The notes under the pieces are model-generated. The model had not been told where the DNA came from. It saw only the letters and a program-made list of their open reading frames with translations, and searched no databases. The position numbers and the translations under genes are program-made. 64,000 nt of DNA from Phycisphaeraceae bacterium (GTDB taxonomy: Bacteria; Planctomycetota; Phycisphaerae; Phycisphaerales; UBA1924): contig JACKHB010000005.1 in NCBI GenBank assembly GCA_020639195.1, forward strand, positions 1 to 64,000, read 5' to 3'. Below are positions 16,813 to 25,678 of the stretch, piece after piece. Each line of letters starts with the position of its first letter. Within the stretch, counting starts at the first letter, position 1.

Positions 16813-18567
16813 ATGGCTTCCACGCAGGCACTCTTCACGGGGCTCAGTGGGCTCAACGCCCACGCCCGAAGCATCGACGTGATCGGCAACAACATCGCGA
16901 ACGTGAGCACGACGGCGTTCAAGTCTTCGCGCGTCGAGTTCTCCGACGTGCTCTATCGGAACCTGCGGCTGGGTCAGCCGCCGGGAGAGTCCACGGGCGG
17001 CACCAATCCGTCCCAGGTGGGCATGGGTGTTCGCGTCGCGGGTACCTTGCGGGACTTTCGTCTCGGATCGATCTCGGCCACGGGTGGTCCCGCTGATGTG
17101 GCGATCGATGGCGCGGGATTCTTCGTCGCGCTTCGCGGCGAAGACCAGTTGTTCACTCGGGACGGATCGTTTCGGCTCGATGCCCAGAGCAATCTGGTCA
17201 CCGGATCGGGCGATTTCGTGCTGGGAGCGGGGATCGATGATGAGTTCCAGGTCCAGGAGGGAACCCTCACTCCCCTGCGCATCCCGCTCGGCCAGTTGAC
17301 ACTCGCCGAGGCGACCAGCCAGGTGCGGCTTGCGGGAAACCTCAACGCGGGCGGGACGAGCGCGACCCGGGGCTCACTGGTTCGATTGGGTTCATCCGAG
17401 GACGCCGGGTTCTCCCTCATCTCCACCGCGACCGTTCCTCCGACGGATCCCAATCTGCTCGAAGAATCCAGCCTGCTCATCGAGATCGAGGACCCTGGCC
17501 AACCCGGGACTGACGTTCCGCTCTTTACCGCGGGGCAATCCATCGAGATAGCCGGAGCGCGCAAGGGTGCTTCGACGCTTCCAAGCCATGGCTTCCCGAT
17601 CGATGCGGCAAGCACCGTGCGGGACCTCATGGACTTTCTGGTGGCCGCGCTTGGGATCCAGACCACGGGCGGAAGCAACCCCGATGGTCGAACGCCCGGA
17701 GCGATCCTCGACACGCTGACCGGTCAGGTCTCGCTGACGGGCAACACCGGCGAGGCGAGCGACCTCGAGATCGAGGCGTCGGACATCCGCCTCCTCGACG
17801 CGGCCGGTGCGACGCTCGGATTCCCGTTTGTCCCAACACAGTCTGCGCACTCCGATGGCGAGTCGATCCGCACGACGCTGATCGCGTTTGACTCGTTGGG
17901 TTCACCCGTCGAGATGGACGCGACGTTTACGCTCGAGACCAAGAGCGATCAGGGCACGGTCTGGCGGTACTTTCTCGAGTCGGCCGACGACACCAGCGGT
18001 CTGGCGCTGGGTACGGGCACCGTCAGTTTCGATCCCTTCGGCCTGATCTCGGGCGCTGCGCCGATCACGGTCTCGATCGACCGCGAGAACACCGGCGCCG
18101 TGACGCCGATGGTGTTCGACCTCTCGCTGCTGGGAGGAGAGGACGGTGTGACCGCCTTGACGGATGTTGAATCGCAGATCGCGGCTACGTTCCGGGACGG
18201 AGCGCCGATCGGAACGCTCGAAGATTTCTCGATCGATCGGGAGGGCACCATCCTCGGCGCCTTCAGCAACACGCTCACGCGGCCCCTGGGTCGCCTGTCG
18301 CTGGCGACGTTCACAAACCCGTCGGGTCTGGAAGACATCGGTTCCAACCTGTTCAGGCCGAGCGCCAACAGCGGCATTCCGGTGGTGGTTGCGCCTGGCG
18401 ATCTGGGCGCGGGAAGGGTGGTGGGCGGGTCGCTCGAGCTCTCGAACGTCGATCTCGGGCAGGAGTTCATCAATCTGATCCTGGCGACTACGGGATACTC
18501 GGCCTCGTCGCGCGTGATCCAGACGACCGACCAACTGATGGATCAACTGCTGCTGTTGGCCCGGTAA
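16813..18567 (+). CDS. flgE: Flagellar hook protein FlgE
   Basis: The 584-residue hook subunit has the N-terminal rod/hook signature (MASTQALFTGLSGLNAHARS, then IGNNIANVSTTAFKSSRVEF), the GAGFFVA segment, a large variable surface domain and the C-terminal coiled coil (VDLGQEFINLILATTGYSAS, then TTDQLMDQLLLL). ATG at 16813 with GAGAGGA upstream fits the family start; the frame runs further upstream through the preceding gene but that part is not protein-like. It is followed by flbD. Confidence 0.97.
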   Translation: MASTQALFTGLSGLNAHARSIDVIGNNIANVSTTAFKSSRVEFSDVLYRNLRLGQPPGESTGGTNPSQVGMGVRVAGTLRDFRLGSISATGGPADVAIDGAGFFVALRGEDQLFTRDGSFRLDAQSNLVTGSGDFVLGAGIDDEFQVQEGTLTPLRIPLGQLTLAEATSQVRLAGNLNAGGTSATRGSLVRLGSSEDAGFSLISTATVPPTDPNLLEESSLLIEIEDPGQPGTDVPLFTAGQSIEIAGARKGASTLPSHGFPIDAASTVRDLMDFLVAALGIQTTGGSNPDGRTPGAILDTLTGQVSLTGNTGEASDLEIEASDIRLLDAAGATLGFPFVPTQSAHSDGESIRTTLIAFDSLGSPVEMDATFTLETKSDQGTVWRYFLESADDTSGLALGTGTVSFDPFGLISGAAPITVSIDRENTGAVTPMVFDLSLLGGEDGVTALTDVESQIAATFRDGAPIGTLEDFSIDREGTILGAFSNTLTRPLGRLSLATFTNPSGLEDIGSNLFRPSANSGIPVVVAPGDLGAGRVVGGSLELSNVDLGQEFINLILATTGYSASSRVIQTTDQLMDQLLLLAR

Positions 18568-18627
18568 CGCTCAAGCCGCGGTGTCCGGGGGCCGATGAGC
18601 GCTCCACTCTGGGTCGGAGGGCCGTTG

Positions 18628-18861
18628 GTGATCGCGCTTACCAGACTCAACGGGCGTCGGTTCGTGCTCAACGCCGAGCTGATCCGGCAGGTCGAGGAGA
18701 ACCCCGACACGGTGATCACGCTGATCTCGGGAGAGCACGTCGTGGTGCGCGAGTCCACCTCCGAGGTTGTCGAGCGATCGATCGAGTACCGCCGCCATCT
18801 GCGTCACGGGCTCCCGCCGGCGGCTCTGGTGGGGGATGGTCCGACTCCGACACGTCCGTAA
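18628..18861 (+). CDS. flbD: FlbD-family flagellar protein
   Basis: The 77-residue protein starts at GTG 18628 with GGAGGG six bases upstream. That yields the family-typical beginning IALTRLNGRRFVLNAELI, followed by QVEENPDTVITLISGEHVVV. The in-frame ATG at 18595 would add 11 unrelated residues. FlbD-type small proteins occur between flgE and motA in many flagellar operons; their exact role is unclear. This is distinct from the Caulobacter transcription factor of the same name. Confidence 0.88.
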   Translation: MIALTRLNGRRFVLNAELIRQVEENPDTVITLISGEHVVVRESTSEVVERSIEYRRHLRHGLPPAALVGDGPTPTRP

Positions 18862-18967
18862 ACTCCGGCGTCGGATGGCTTCATCAAGTCACGTCTGAGG
18901 GGTCCCGATAGATCCTGACAGGTCGGCCAGGAAGGGCCGGACCGCGCTGCGCGCGGAGGGCACGGAC

Positions 18968-19759
18968 GTGGATATCGGCACCATCGTGGGCCTCGTGATC
19001 GGCGTCGGCGCGATGCTGCTGTCGGTCATCATGGGTGGCGGAGACCTCGGCGGCTTCGTGGATGTCGCGTCAATCATCGTGGTGTTCGGGGGAACGGGCG
19101 GAGCGATCCTGATCGCATTCCCTCTGGGTCGAGTGTTCAAGGTCCACAAGATCATCCTCAAGGCGGTCTTCACCAAGCCGGTGGACGCGATCTCGGCGAT
19201 CAAGGACCTCGTGCGCTTCGCGGAGATTGCGCGGCGTGAGGGCATTCTGGCGCTCGAGAACGTCATCGAAGAGATGAGGGACCCCTTTCTGGTCCGGGGC
19301 GTCAAGATGGCCGTGGACGGCACCGATCCGGAATTGATCCGGTCGATCATGGACACCGAACTCGAGTCGCTCATGGAACGTCATGGGCAGGGCAAGTCGA
19401 TGCTCGACACGGTTGCGCGGTACGCGCCGGCGTACGGCATGATCGGCACGCTGCTCGGCCTGATCATGATGCTCAAGAACCTGAGTGATCCCTCGGCCAT
19501 CGGGCCGGGCATGGCCGTCGCGCTCATGACCACGCTCTACGGCGCGCTGATCGCCAACGTCGCCATCTACCCGGTCGCCGACAAGCTGGTGGCGCGCGAT
19601 GCGGAAGAAGTGCTGCTCAAGACCATCATCATCGCCGGAGTCATGAGCATCCAGTCCGGCGACAATCCGCGCGTCGTGGAGAGCAAGCTGCTGACCTACC
19701 TGCCGCCGAGCCAGCGGACGATGTACGAGCAGGCGTCGCAGGAGCAGGCCGCCGCCTAG
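18968..19759 (+). CDS. motA: Flagellar stator subunit MotA
   Basis: The 263-residue inner-membrane protein is the ion-channel subunit of the stator that pushes on FliG. It has four hydrophobic helices; the last two flank the conserved YAPAYGMIGTLLGLIMML and GPGMAVALMTTLYGALIANV segments, and the cytoplasmic loop carries the FliG-facing charged residues. The start is GTG at 18968 after GGAGGG. It belongs to the PomA/MotA branch with a short second loop. motB follows 10 bases later. Confidence 0.97.
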   Translation: MDIGTIVGLVIGVGAMLLSVIMGGGDLGGFVDVASIIVVFGGTGGAILIAFPLGRVFKVHKIILKAVFTKPVDAISAIKDLVRFAEIARREGILALENVIEEMRDPFLVRGVKMAVDGTDPELIRSIMDTELESLMERHGQGKSMLDTVARYAPAYGMIGTLLGLIMMLKNLSDPSAIGPGMAVALMTTLYGALIANVAIYPVADKLVARDAEEVLLKTIIIAGVMSIQSGDNPRVVESKLLTYLPPSQRTMYEQASQEQAAA

Positions 19760-19769
19760 GAGCCCAGCC

Positions 19770-20510
19770 GTGGCCAAGCGAAAGCCGCCGGCAGCGCCCG
19801 GCATTCCAGAGTGGGTCGTGACCTACGGCGACATGATGTCGCTCCTGCTGTGCTTTTTCATCCTGCTCAGCGCGTTCAGCGAGCTCAAGAAGCCCAAGGA
19901 ATTCCAGAAAGTGCTCGACGCCATCCAGGAGGCGTTCGGGTCCGATGGCGGGCTGGGCATCATCAGCAACCGCGTGGATACCCGCAACAGCTCTCGGAAC
20001 CACCTCCGCAACACGATCAGCATGACCGGCGACATGATCACGAGGTCAGAGATCAACGAGCAGAACATGGACGGGCGCGACGACACGACGACCACGATCA
20101 ATCCCGGGACGCGCCAGGTGATCGGCGGGCCGGTCGGGTTCGAGGCCGCTTCGGCCGAACTGAGCGAGCGTGCCAAGGAGCAACTGCGTGAGGTCGCCCG
20201 AATCGTGGGCGCGCAGAACAGAACCATCGAGATCCGGGGCCACGCGTACGGGCTCGAGGACAAGGCCGAGGGCCTGGACTACGACGATCTCTCGTACGCA
20301 CGGGCTCGCGCCGCGAAGGCATTCCTCGCAACGGAGTGCGGGGTTCGTCCCGAGTTGCTGTCCGCGGTGGCCGTCGGCAACTCCGAGCCGCGGGCCCTGG
20401 ACCGGGTGGACTCCGGGGCCGGGGCGTCGAATCGACGCGTTGAGGTGATCGTGACCGAGCGGATGCTGAGCGAGGTGCATCCCGACCCGGACTTCCAGGG
20501 CGTCGAGTAG
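19770..20510 (+). CDS. motB: Flagellar stator subunit MotB
   Basis: The 246-residue protein has one N-terminal transmembrane helix with the ion-carrying Asp21 (WVVTYGDMMSLLLCFFILLS). A plug/linker follows, and then a C-terminal OmpA-like peptidoglycan-binding domain (IEIRGHAYG, then LSYARARAAKAFL and SNRRVEVIV). It anchors MotA to the cell wall. Gly at the position before Asp21, where Ala is usual, is a mild oddity. GTG start at 19770; fliL follows 18 bases after the stop. Confidence 0.97.
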   Translation: MAKRKPPAAPGIPEWVVTYGDMMSLLLCFFILLSAFSELKKPKEFQKVLDAIQEAFGSDGGLGIISNRVDTRNSSRNHLRNTISMTGDMITRSEINEQNMDGRDDTTTTINPGTRQVIGGPVGFEAASAELSERAKEQLREVARIVGAQNRTIEIRGHAYGLEDKAEGLDYDDLSYARARAAKAFLATECGVRPELLSAVAVGNSEPRALDRVDSGAGASNRRVEVIVTERMLSEVHPDPDFQGVE

Positions 20511-20528
20511 GCGCACGGAGAGACATCC

Positions 20529-21062
20529 ATGGCCGATGAAAAGTCAGACCAGCCGCAGGACCTGGCGAGTTCGAAGAAGAAGAGCCCCATCCTGGTGATC
20601 GCGATCGTCGCGGGCCTGATGGTGGTGGAGGGCGCGGGAGTCGCCCTGTTCATGGCCATGTCGGGCGCTCCCAGCCAAGCGGGAGCCGCCGGCATCGCGG
20701 GGACCGACGAGGCCGACGGCGAAGCGCTGCAGGAAGTGGAGCTCTTCCGGGGCCGGTTCCAGAACCTCGCGACAGGACGCGTATGGGACTGGGAGGTGGA
20801 AATCTTCCTCAAGGTCCGCGAGAAATACGTGGACAAGGTCCGCTCCACGATGGAGCGCCGCAAGGCCGAGATCAACGAGGGACTCGCGAGGATCTTCCGG
20901 AAGTCGCAGCACAACCAGCTCAAAGAGCCCGGGCTCCAGACCATTTCGCGCCAGGTAACGGCGTACATGCTCGAGGTCTTCGGAGCCGATCCGGCCGATG
21001 GGGTCCCGTACGTGGAGCGGGTCTTGCTGCCCAAGTGCGACGGCTACCCCGCCGACTTCTGA
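20529..21062 (+). CDS. fliL: Flagellar basal-body-associated protein FliL
   Basis: The 177-residue protein has a short cytoplasmic tail, a transmembrane helix at about 20-40 (SPILVIAIVAGLMVVEGAGV) and a periplasmic domain ending VERVLLPKCDGYPADF, as expected for FliL, which surrounds the stator units. ATG at 20529 follows GGAGA. In most flagellar operons fliM comes next; here a 199-base non-coding gap leads to fliN. Confidence 0.88.
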   Translation: MADEKSDQPQDLASSKKKSPILVIAIVAGLMVVEGAGVALFMAMSGAPSQAGAAGIAGTDEADGEALQEVELFRGRFQNLATGRVWDWEVEIFLKVREKYVDKVRSTMERRKAEINEGLARIFRKSQHNQLKEPGLQTISRQVTAYMLEVFGADPADGVPYVERVLLPKCDGYPADF

Positions 21063-21261
21063 GCCTCGTAGTTCATGCCGAGCAGAAGCGTCTGCGCAAC
21101 CTCTGCGCGGTGGCCACTGCATTCATCAGGGTACCGCGCAGCGCAATCCATGCCCAGGTGTCGGCAATTCTGTGCCGGGGATTCGAGCCGAACCGATCAG
21201 CCCGAACTGAAGCCGCGCTGGGCGAGGTCGCGCGCAGATGGATGTTGATCGAAAGGGCAGG
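21063..21261 (+). other. Gap between fliL and fliN where fliM would be expected
   Basis: This 199-base stretch has no convincing reading frame and no recognisable FliM fragment in any of the three plus-strand frames. I see no hairpin with a T-run and no strong promoter. It is the longest non-coding stretch in the fliL-flhG half of the locus. Confidence 0.7.
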
Positions 21262-21702
21262 ATGCCACCGGAAGAACCCCACCAAGAAGAATCGGCGGTG
21301 AGCGATCCCGAAGCCCAACCCGGGACGCCTGATGCCGTTCAGCCCGACGCCACAGCCCAACGGGCCGGAGAAGACGCAACCGGAGCCAGGCCCGTGGAGC
21401 TTCCGACGTTTCGGGTCGGCGGCCTTTCGGACAAGGCCGAGGGCATCGGCCTGCTCTCTGACGTCAATCTGACGGTCAAGATCGAACTGGGCCGAACCCG
21501 CATGTTCGTCGAGGACGTCCTTCGCCTCGGAGAGGGATCGGTGGTCGAATTGGACAAGCTGGCGGGAGACCCCGTCGACGTCTACGTCAACGATCGGCTT
21601 GTCGCCCGAGGAGAGGTCCTCGTTCTGAACGACAACTTCTGCGTGCGCGTGAACGAGATCGTGGCGGGCGCCATCGCCCAGCCACAGCGGCGCGGCGCCT
21701 GA
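21262..21702 (+). CDS. fliN: Flagellar motor switch protein FliN
   Basis: The 146-residue product has a disordered acidic N-terminus and a C-terminal SpoA domain with LLSDVNLTVKIELGRTRMFV, the LGEGSVVELDKLAGDPVDVY segment and VLNDNFCVRVNEIV, diagnostic of FliN. FliN forms the lower C-ring and helps dock export cargo. ATG at 21262 has AGGG close upstream; ATG 21238 and GTG 21298 are in-frame alternatives. It normally works with FliM, whose gene is absent from its usual place. Confidence 0.92.
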   Translation: MPPEEPHQEESAVSDPEAQPGTPDAVQPDATAQRAGEDATGARPVELPTFRVGGLSDKAEGIGLLSDVNLTVKIELGRTRMFVEDVLRLGEGSVVELDKLAGDPVDVYVNDRLVARGEVLVLNDNFCVRVNEIVAGAIAQPQRRGA

Positions 21703-21753
21703 GCCGCGATCGCCGGTGGAATCCGGCGAGCAATTGGACCAGGAGGGTCCGCA

Positions 21754-22554
21754 GTGTTCCGGCGTCTGATCGACTCAATCCGTTGCCGGGTGGTGGCGGG
21801 CATGCTGCTTGTCTGTGCCGCGACGGGCCCGTGCGGTGCGCAGATGGGTCCGTTTCCTGAGCCGACCGTTCCTGAGCCCACACCCCAGGCCTCTCGCACC
21901 GAGACGCGACCGCTGGGAGCGGGTCGCGCAGAGCGAGACTCATCGAGTCAGTTGCCGACCCGCCCCAATGGATCGGCCGACGCTGGGGGATTCGGCCCAC
22001 GGTCGCTGGCGCGCTGGGCGTCGCAGACGGCACTTCCCCTTCTCGGGGTCGTCGCATTGATCGTCGCGCTGGCCGCGCTGGCCCGCAAGGTCTCCTCGGC
22101 CGGGAGCGGGCTGGCTTCGCAGATGGGCGCGGGGGGGCGAGCGCCATCCGGAGTGCTGTCGGTCCTGGGGCGATATCCAATGGGGCCGGGGCAGACGCTC
22201 GCACTGCTGCAATTGGATCGTCGGATCCTCTTGGTGACCATGACCCCCGGGTCGCTGATGCGACGTCGGCCCGGATCCATGACCACGATCAGTGAGATCA
22301 CCGATGCGGAAGAGGTCGCCTCGATCCTCGTCAAGTGCCAGGACGAGCGTCACGAGTCGATCTCTCGCCGATTCAAGGCCATTCTCTCGGGACAGGAGCG
22401 AGAGTCGCTAGAGGGTCCATACCCGAGGTCCCAGACCATCGAGTCGGTCCGTCCAACGCCGCCGATCAGTCCGCGGCCGGTCGAGCCTTCGGCGGTCACG
22501 TCGATCCGCGATCGGCTCGCCCGACTGCGCGCTTCGACGGAGATGACGAGATGA
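21754..22554 (+). CDS. fliO: FliO-like flagellar biosynthesis protein
   Basis: The 266-residue protein has a signal-like N-terminus (VAGMLLVCAATGPCGAQ), a low-complexity Pro-rich region and a transmembrane helix at about 95-115 (TALPLLGVVALIVALAALA). A cytoplasmic beta-rich domain follows with LGRYPMGPGQTLALLQLDRR and ILLVTMTP, the pattern of FliO. FliO helps assemble the FliP ring. The start is GTG at 21754 with AGGAGGG upstream. The stop overlaps fliP (ATGA). Confidence 0.85.
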   Translation: MFRRLIDSIRCRVVAGMLLVCAATGPCGAQMGPFPEPTVPEPTPQASRTETRPLGAGRAERDSSSQLPTRPNGSADAGGFGPRSLARWASQTALPLLGVVALIVALAALARKVSSAGSGLASQMGAGGRAPSGVLSVLGRYPMGPGQTLALLQLDRRILLVTMTPGSLMRRRPGSMTTISEITDAEEVASILVKCQDERHESISRRFKAILSGQERESLEGPYPRSQTIESVRPTPPISPRPVEPSAVTSIRDRLARLRASTEMTR

Positions 22555-23525
22555 CGCGGATCGTCGGACTCCTTCTCCTCGCGTGCCTTCTTGGGATTCC
22601 CGGACGAGCGAACGCACAGGAACTGCTCGGTCCGCCTGGCCCGGAGCAGGTGAAGGCGGAATCCGGCATCGCGCGCACCGCGGAACTGCTGGGTCTGGAT
22701 GCCCCCGCCGCGGGCGGACTCAACCCGCTCGATGTGCTCGATGCGGCGGGCTCCGCGATCTCGCAGGACTCGGGCAAGGGAGGGCTCTCGACCGCGCTGA
22801 CGATCATGATCGTGCTGACGGTGATCTCGCTCGCGCCGTCGCTGATGCTCATGACAACCTGCTTCGTGCGGATCCTCATTGTGCTCGGCCTGCTGCGCCA
22901 GGCGCTGGGAACGCAGACGCTTCCGCCCGCGCAGATGGTGACGGGGCTCGCGCTGTTCATGACGCTGCTGGTGATGGGCCCGACGCTCGAGCGCGTGTGG
23001 AATGAGGCGGTTGTTCCGTACCAGCGGGGCGAGGTCGCAGACCATGAGGATCTCTGGCAACGCGCCTCGCAGCCCATGCGTGACTTCATGTTCGACCAGA
23101 TCGAGGCGACGGGAAACTGGTCCAGCCTGTACATGGTGCTGAACTACCGGGGACGCCTGGACACCTCGCATCCCGAATCGCTGGTTCGCGCCGACGTGGC
23201 GATGACCGAGTTGGTCCCTGCGTTCATGCTCAGCGAGTTGAAAACGGCGTTCCTCATGGGGTTCAAGGTGTACTTGCCTTTCCTGGTGATCGACATGGTG
23301 ATTGCCAGCATTCTGATCTCGATGAGCATGATGATGCTGCCACCGGTGCTGATCAGCCTGCCGTTCAAACTCCTGCTGTTTGTGATGGTTGACGGGTGGT
23401 CGCTCGTGGTTGGCAGCCTCATGACGAGCTTCGTGCGCGATGGCGCGGGCCCGAGGTTGACAGAAACATCGATCTCGCTTCTGCCGCAGGCGCAGCCGAT
23501 GCTCGCGCTGATCGGGCTTGGATAG
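22551..23525 (+). CDS. fliP: Flagellar export gate protein FliP
   Basis: The 324-residue FliP has a cleavable signal peptide (IVGLLLLACLLGIPGRANA). Its conserved blocks are LTVISLAPSLMLMTTCFVRI, then QTLPPAQMVTGLALFMTLLV, and the C-terminal LKTAFLMGFKVYLPFLVIDM with SISLLP-type ending. It forms the pentameric core of the export gate with FliQ and FliR. ATG at 22551 overlaps the fliO stop; the longer upstream frame is the shadow of fliO. Confidence 0.97.
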   Translation: MTRIVGLLLLACLLGIPGRANAQELLGPPGPEQVKAESGIARTAELLGLDAPAAGGLNPLDVLDAAGSAISQDSGKGGLSTALTIMIVLTVISLAPSLMLMTTCFVRILIVLGLLRQALGTQTLPPAQMVTGLALFMTLLVMGPTLERVWNEAVVPYQRGEVADHEDLWQRASQPMRDFMFDQIEATGNWSSLYMVLNYRGRLDTSHPESLVRADVAMTELVPAFMLSELKTAFLMGFKVYLPFLVIDMVIASILISMSMMMLPPVLISLPFKLLLFVMVDGWSLVVGSLMTSFVRDGAGPRLTETSISLLPQAQPMLALIGLG

Positions 23526-23536
23526 GAGGGGCTGGT

Positions 23537-23797
23537 GTGGGCGTAGACGATTCCATGATCGCCATGCTCCGCGAGACGCTGCTGATCGTGCTGAAGATCG
23601 CGGCGCCGATCCTGGCGGCGGGGATGTTCGTGGGGCTCGTGGTGAGCTTTGTTCAGTCGATTACCACGATCCAGGATCAGACGCTGACCTTCGTTCCGAA
23701 GATCTGTGTCATGGTCGTGGTCGCCGCGGTGCTGTTGCCGTGGATCGCCGCACGGCTGGTCGAGTACGCCGGCGAGCTATTCCAGTTTGCGCCATGA
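23537..23797 (+). CDS. fliQ: Flagellar export gate protein FliQ
   Basis: The 86-residue protein has two transmembrane helices, with the signature VSFVQSITTIQDQTLTFVPK between them. GTG at 23537 has GGAGG at a spacing of about seven bases; the first family-typical residues are MIAMLRETL a few codons later. Four FliQ subunits pack around the FliP/FliR core of the export channel. It sits 11 bases after fliP. Confidence 0.95.
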   Translation: MGVDDSMIAMLRETLLIVLKIAAPILAAGMFVGLVVSFVQSITTIQDQTLTFVPKICVMVVVAAVLLPWIAARLVEYAGELFQFAP

Positions 23798-23812
23798 CGA
23801 CCGAGTGCCACC

Positions 23813-24601
23813 ATGCCCGGGTTCGATTCGTTGGTTCCGTTGATCGTGCCGTTCATGCTGGTGCTTGCGCGCCTCGTTGGCCTGTTCGTCTTCGCACCCG
23901 TGATCTCGAGCACCTCTGTGCCGCTGCGGGCCCGGGCGCTGCTCGCATTCGTCATGACCCTGACGCTCATGCCCGTCGTGCCGCGGTCGGCGGAGGCACA
24001 GCTCGACATCGTGGCCATTGTTCCAGCCATCGTCGCCGAGACGATGGTGGGCATGACGATCGGTCTGCTCGCCTCGATTCCGCTGTTCGCCATGGAGATG
24101 GCCGGGACCATCATGGGGCATCAGATGGGGCTCGGCCTGGCTCGGAGCTACAACCCCGAGCTGGATACCGATGCCGATTCGATCGGACAGATGCTCTTTG
24201 CGCTGGCCGGGGCGGCGATGGTGGCGATGGGTGGGGTCGAAGCGCTCTTCTTGGCGCTGGCCCGCTCGTTCGAGCGCGTGCCCGCGGGCTCCTTCGCGTC
24301 CATGGACATCCCGATCGATCTCTACATGGGCATGTTTCGCAGCGGCGTCGAGTTGGCGATACGTGTCGCGGCCCCGGTGATCGGCATGCTGATGCTCATC
24401 CTGCTGGCGCTGGGATTCATCATGAAGACCATGCCCCAGATCAACATCCTCTCGGTTGGCTTCGCACTCAAGATCGTCGCGGGAATCACCATCATTCTGT
24501 GGTCGATCGGAGTGATCGGGGACGTCGCCGGTCAGGACATCGGACAGGCGCTCCGCAACGTGATTTCCTGGGCCGAGTCCGGCCACGGGACAGGGGAGTA
24601 G
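23813..24601 (+). CDS. fliR: Flagellar export gate protein FliR
   Basis: The 262-residue multi-spanning membrane protein completes the FliPQR gate. Recognisable segments are LVLARLVGLFVFAPVI, the GHQMGLGLARSYNPELDTDA loop and IRVAAPVIGMLMLILLALGF near the C-terminal helices. Length and order (fliQ-fliR-flhB) match the family. ATG at 23813; flhB begins 3 bases after the stop. Confidence 0.97.
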   Translation: MPGFDSLVPLIVPFMLVLARLVGLFVFAPVISSTSVPLRARALLAFVMTLTLMPVVPRSAEAQLDIVAIVPAIVAETMVGMTIGLLASIPLFAMEMAGTIMGHQMGLGLARSYNPELDTDADSIGQMLFALAGAAMVAMGGVEALFLALARSFERVPAGSFASMDIPIDLYMGMFRSGVELAIRVAAPVIGMLMLILLALGFIMKTMPQINILSVGFALKIVAGITIILWSIGVIGDVAGQDIGQALRNVISWAESGHGTGE

Positions 24602-24604
24602 GCC

Positions 24605-25675
24605 GTGGCGGGTGAGGACATGGGCGAGAAGACCGAACGCCCGACAGCCAAGCGCCTCTCCGATGCGCGGAGCAAGGGAAGTGTGGCGCGCAGCCAGGAC
24701 CTCTCGGCGGCGATCGTTCTCATCGCGGGGGTTTCTCTGCTGCTGCTGTTCGGCGCGTCGCTGGTCAGGGATCTTTCCACCATCATGAGTCGCGTGCTGG
24801 AGGGCCGCACGCCGGGCAACCCACACGACATCGCGTCCGCCGGTCAGGCGATGCGGTGGGCGGGCATGACCGCGGCGAGCGCCGTGGCGCCCATCTTCCT
24901 GTTGATCGCGCTCATCGCGTTCATCGCCGGGTCCGGGCAGGTGAAGTGGCTGGTCACGACCCACCCGATCAAGCCCAATCTCTCGCGCCTGAATCCCGTC
25001 GGTGGGCTCAAGCGCATCTTCGGCCTCAAGGGGCTCGCCAAGTCCGGCGTCAATTTCTTCAAGCTCGCACTGGTCGCGGCGGTCTCGTGGTGGACGCTCG
25101 CACGCTTCGCTCCACGGCTGGCCTCGCTGCCTCGCATGGAGGCCACATCATCCCTGACGATGGTGGGGCGCATGCTGATCGAGCTCGCCGTGTGGCTGCT
25201 CCTGATCCTCCTGCTCCTGGCGATCGTCGACTTCATCTACCAAAGGTGGCAGCACATGCGCGACATGCGCATGACCAAGCACGAGGTCAAGGATGAGCGG
25301 CGAAGCATGGAGGGCGATCCCGAGACCAAGAAGCGCCGGCTGAGAATGGCGATGGACATCGCACGCCATCGAGTCGGACAGGCGGTGCCAAAGGCTGATG
25401 TCGTGGTCACCAATCCCACGCACTATTCCGTGGCATTGCGGTATGACGAGCACAGCATGCGGGCGCCGCGCGTTGTGGCCAAGGGCGTCGATCATCTGGC
25501 CCTTCTGATTCGGCAGATTGCCATCGCCAACGCGGTTCCGCTCGTTGAGCGCCCACCCCTGGCCCGAGCCATGTACTTCGGCATCGAGGTCGGGCAGGAG
25601 ATCCCACCGAGCATGTACGAGGCGGTCGCCGAGATCCTCGCGTTCGTATACCGCACGGAGGCCGCGGCGGCATAG
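24605..25675 (+). CDS. flhB: Export specificity switch protein FlhB
   Basis: The 356-residue FlhB has the amphipathic start (GEKTERPTAKRLSDARSKG), four transmembrane helices and a cytoplasmic domain with the autocleavage site Asn270-Pro271-Thr272-His273 (VVVTNPTHYSVALRYD). Cleavage there, under FliK control, switches export from hook to filament subunits. All key residues are intact. GTG start at 24605. flhA starts 3 bases after the stop. Confidence 0.97.
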   Translation: MAGEDMGEKTERPTAKRLSDARSKGSVARSQDLSAAIVLIAGVSLLLLFGASLVRDLSTIMSRVLEGRTPGNPHDIASAGQAMRWAGMTAASAVAPIFLLIALIAFIAGSGQVKWLVTTHPIKPNLSRLNPVGGLKRIFGLKGLAKSGVNFFKLALVAAVSWWTLARFAPRLASLPRMEATSSLTMVGRMLIELAVWLLLILLLLAIVDFIYQRWQHMRDMRMTKHEVKDERRSMEGDPETKKRRLRMAMDIARHRVGQAVPKADVVVTNPTHYSVALRYDEHSMRAPRVVAKGVDHLALLIRQIAIANAVPLVERPPLARAMYFGIEVGQEIPPSMYEAVAEILAFVYRTEAAAA

Positions 25676-25678
25676 CGC

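Noticed and set aside
21063..21261. Possible fliM remnant
   Set aside because: All three forward frames were read; none shows FliM N-terminal, CheC-like or SpoA motifs.
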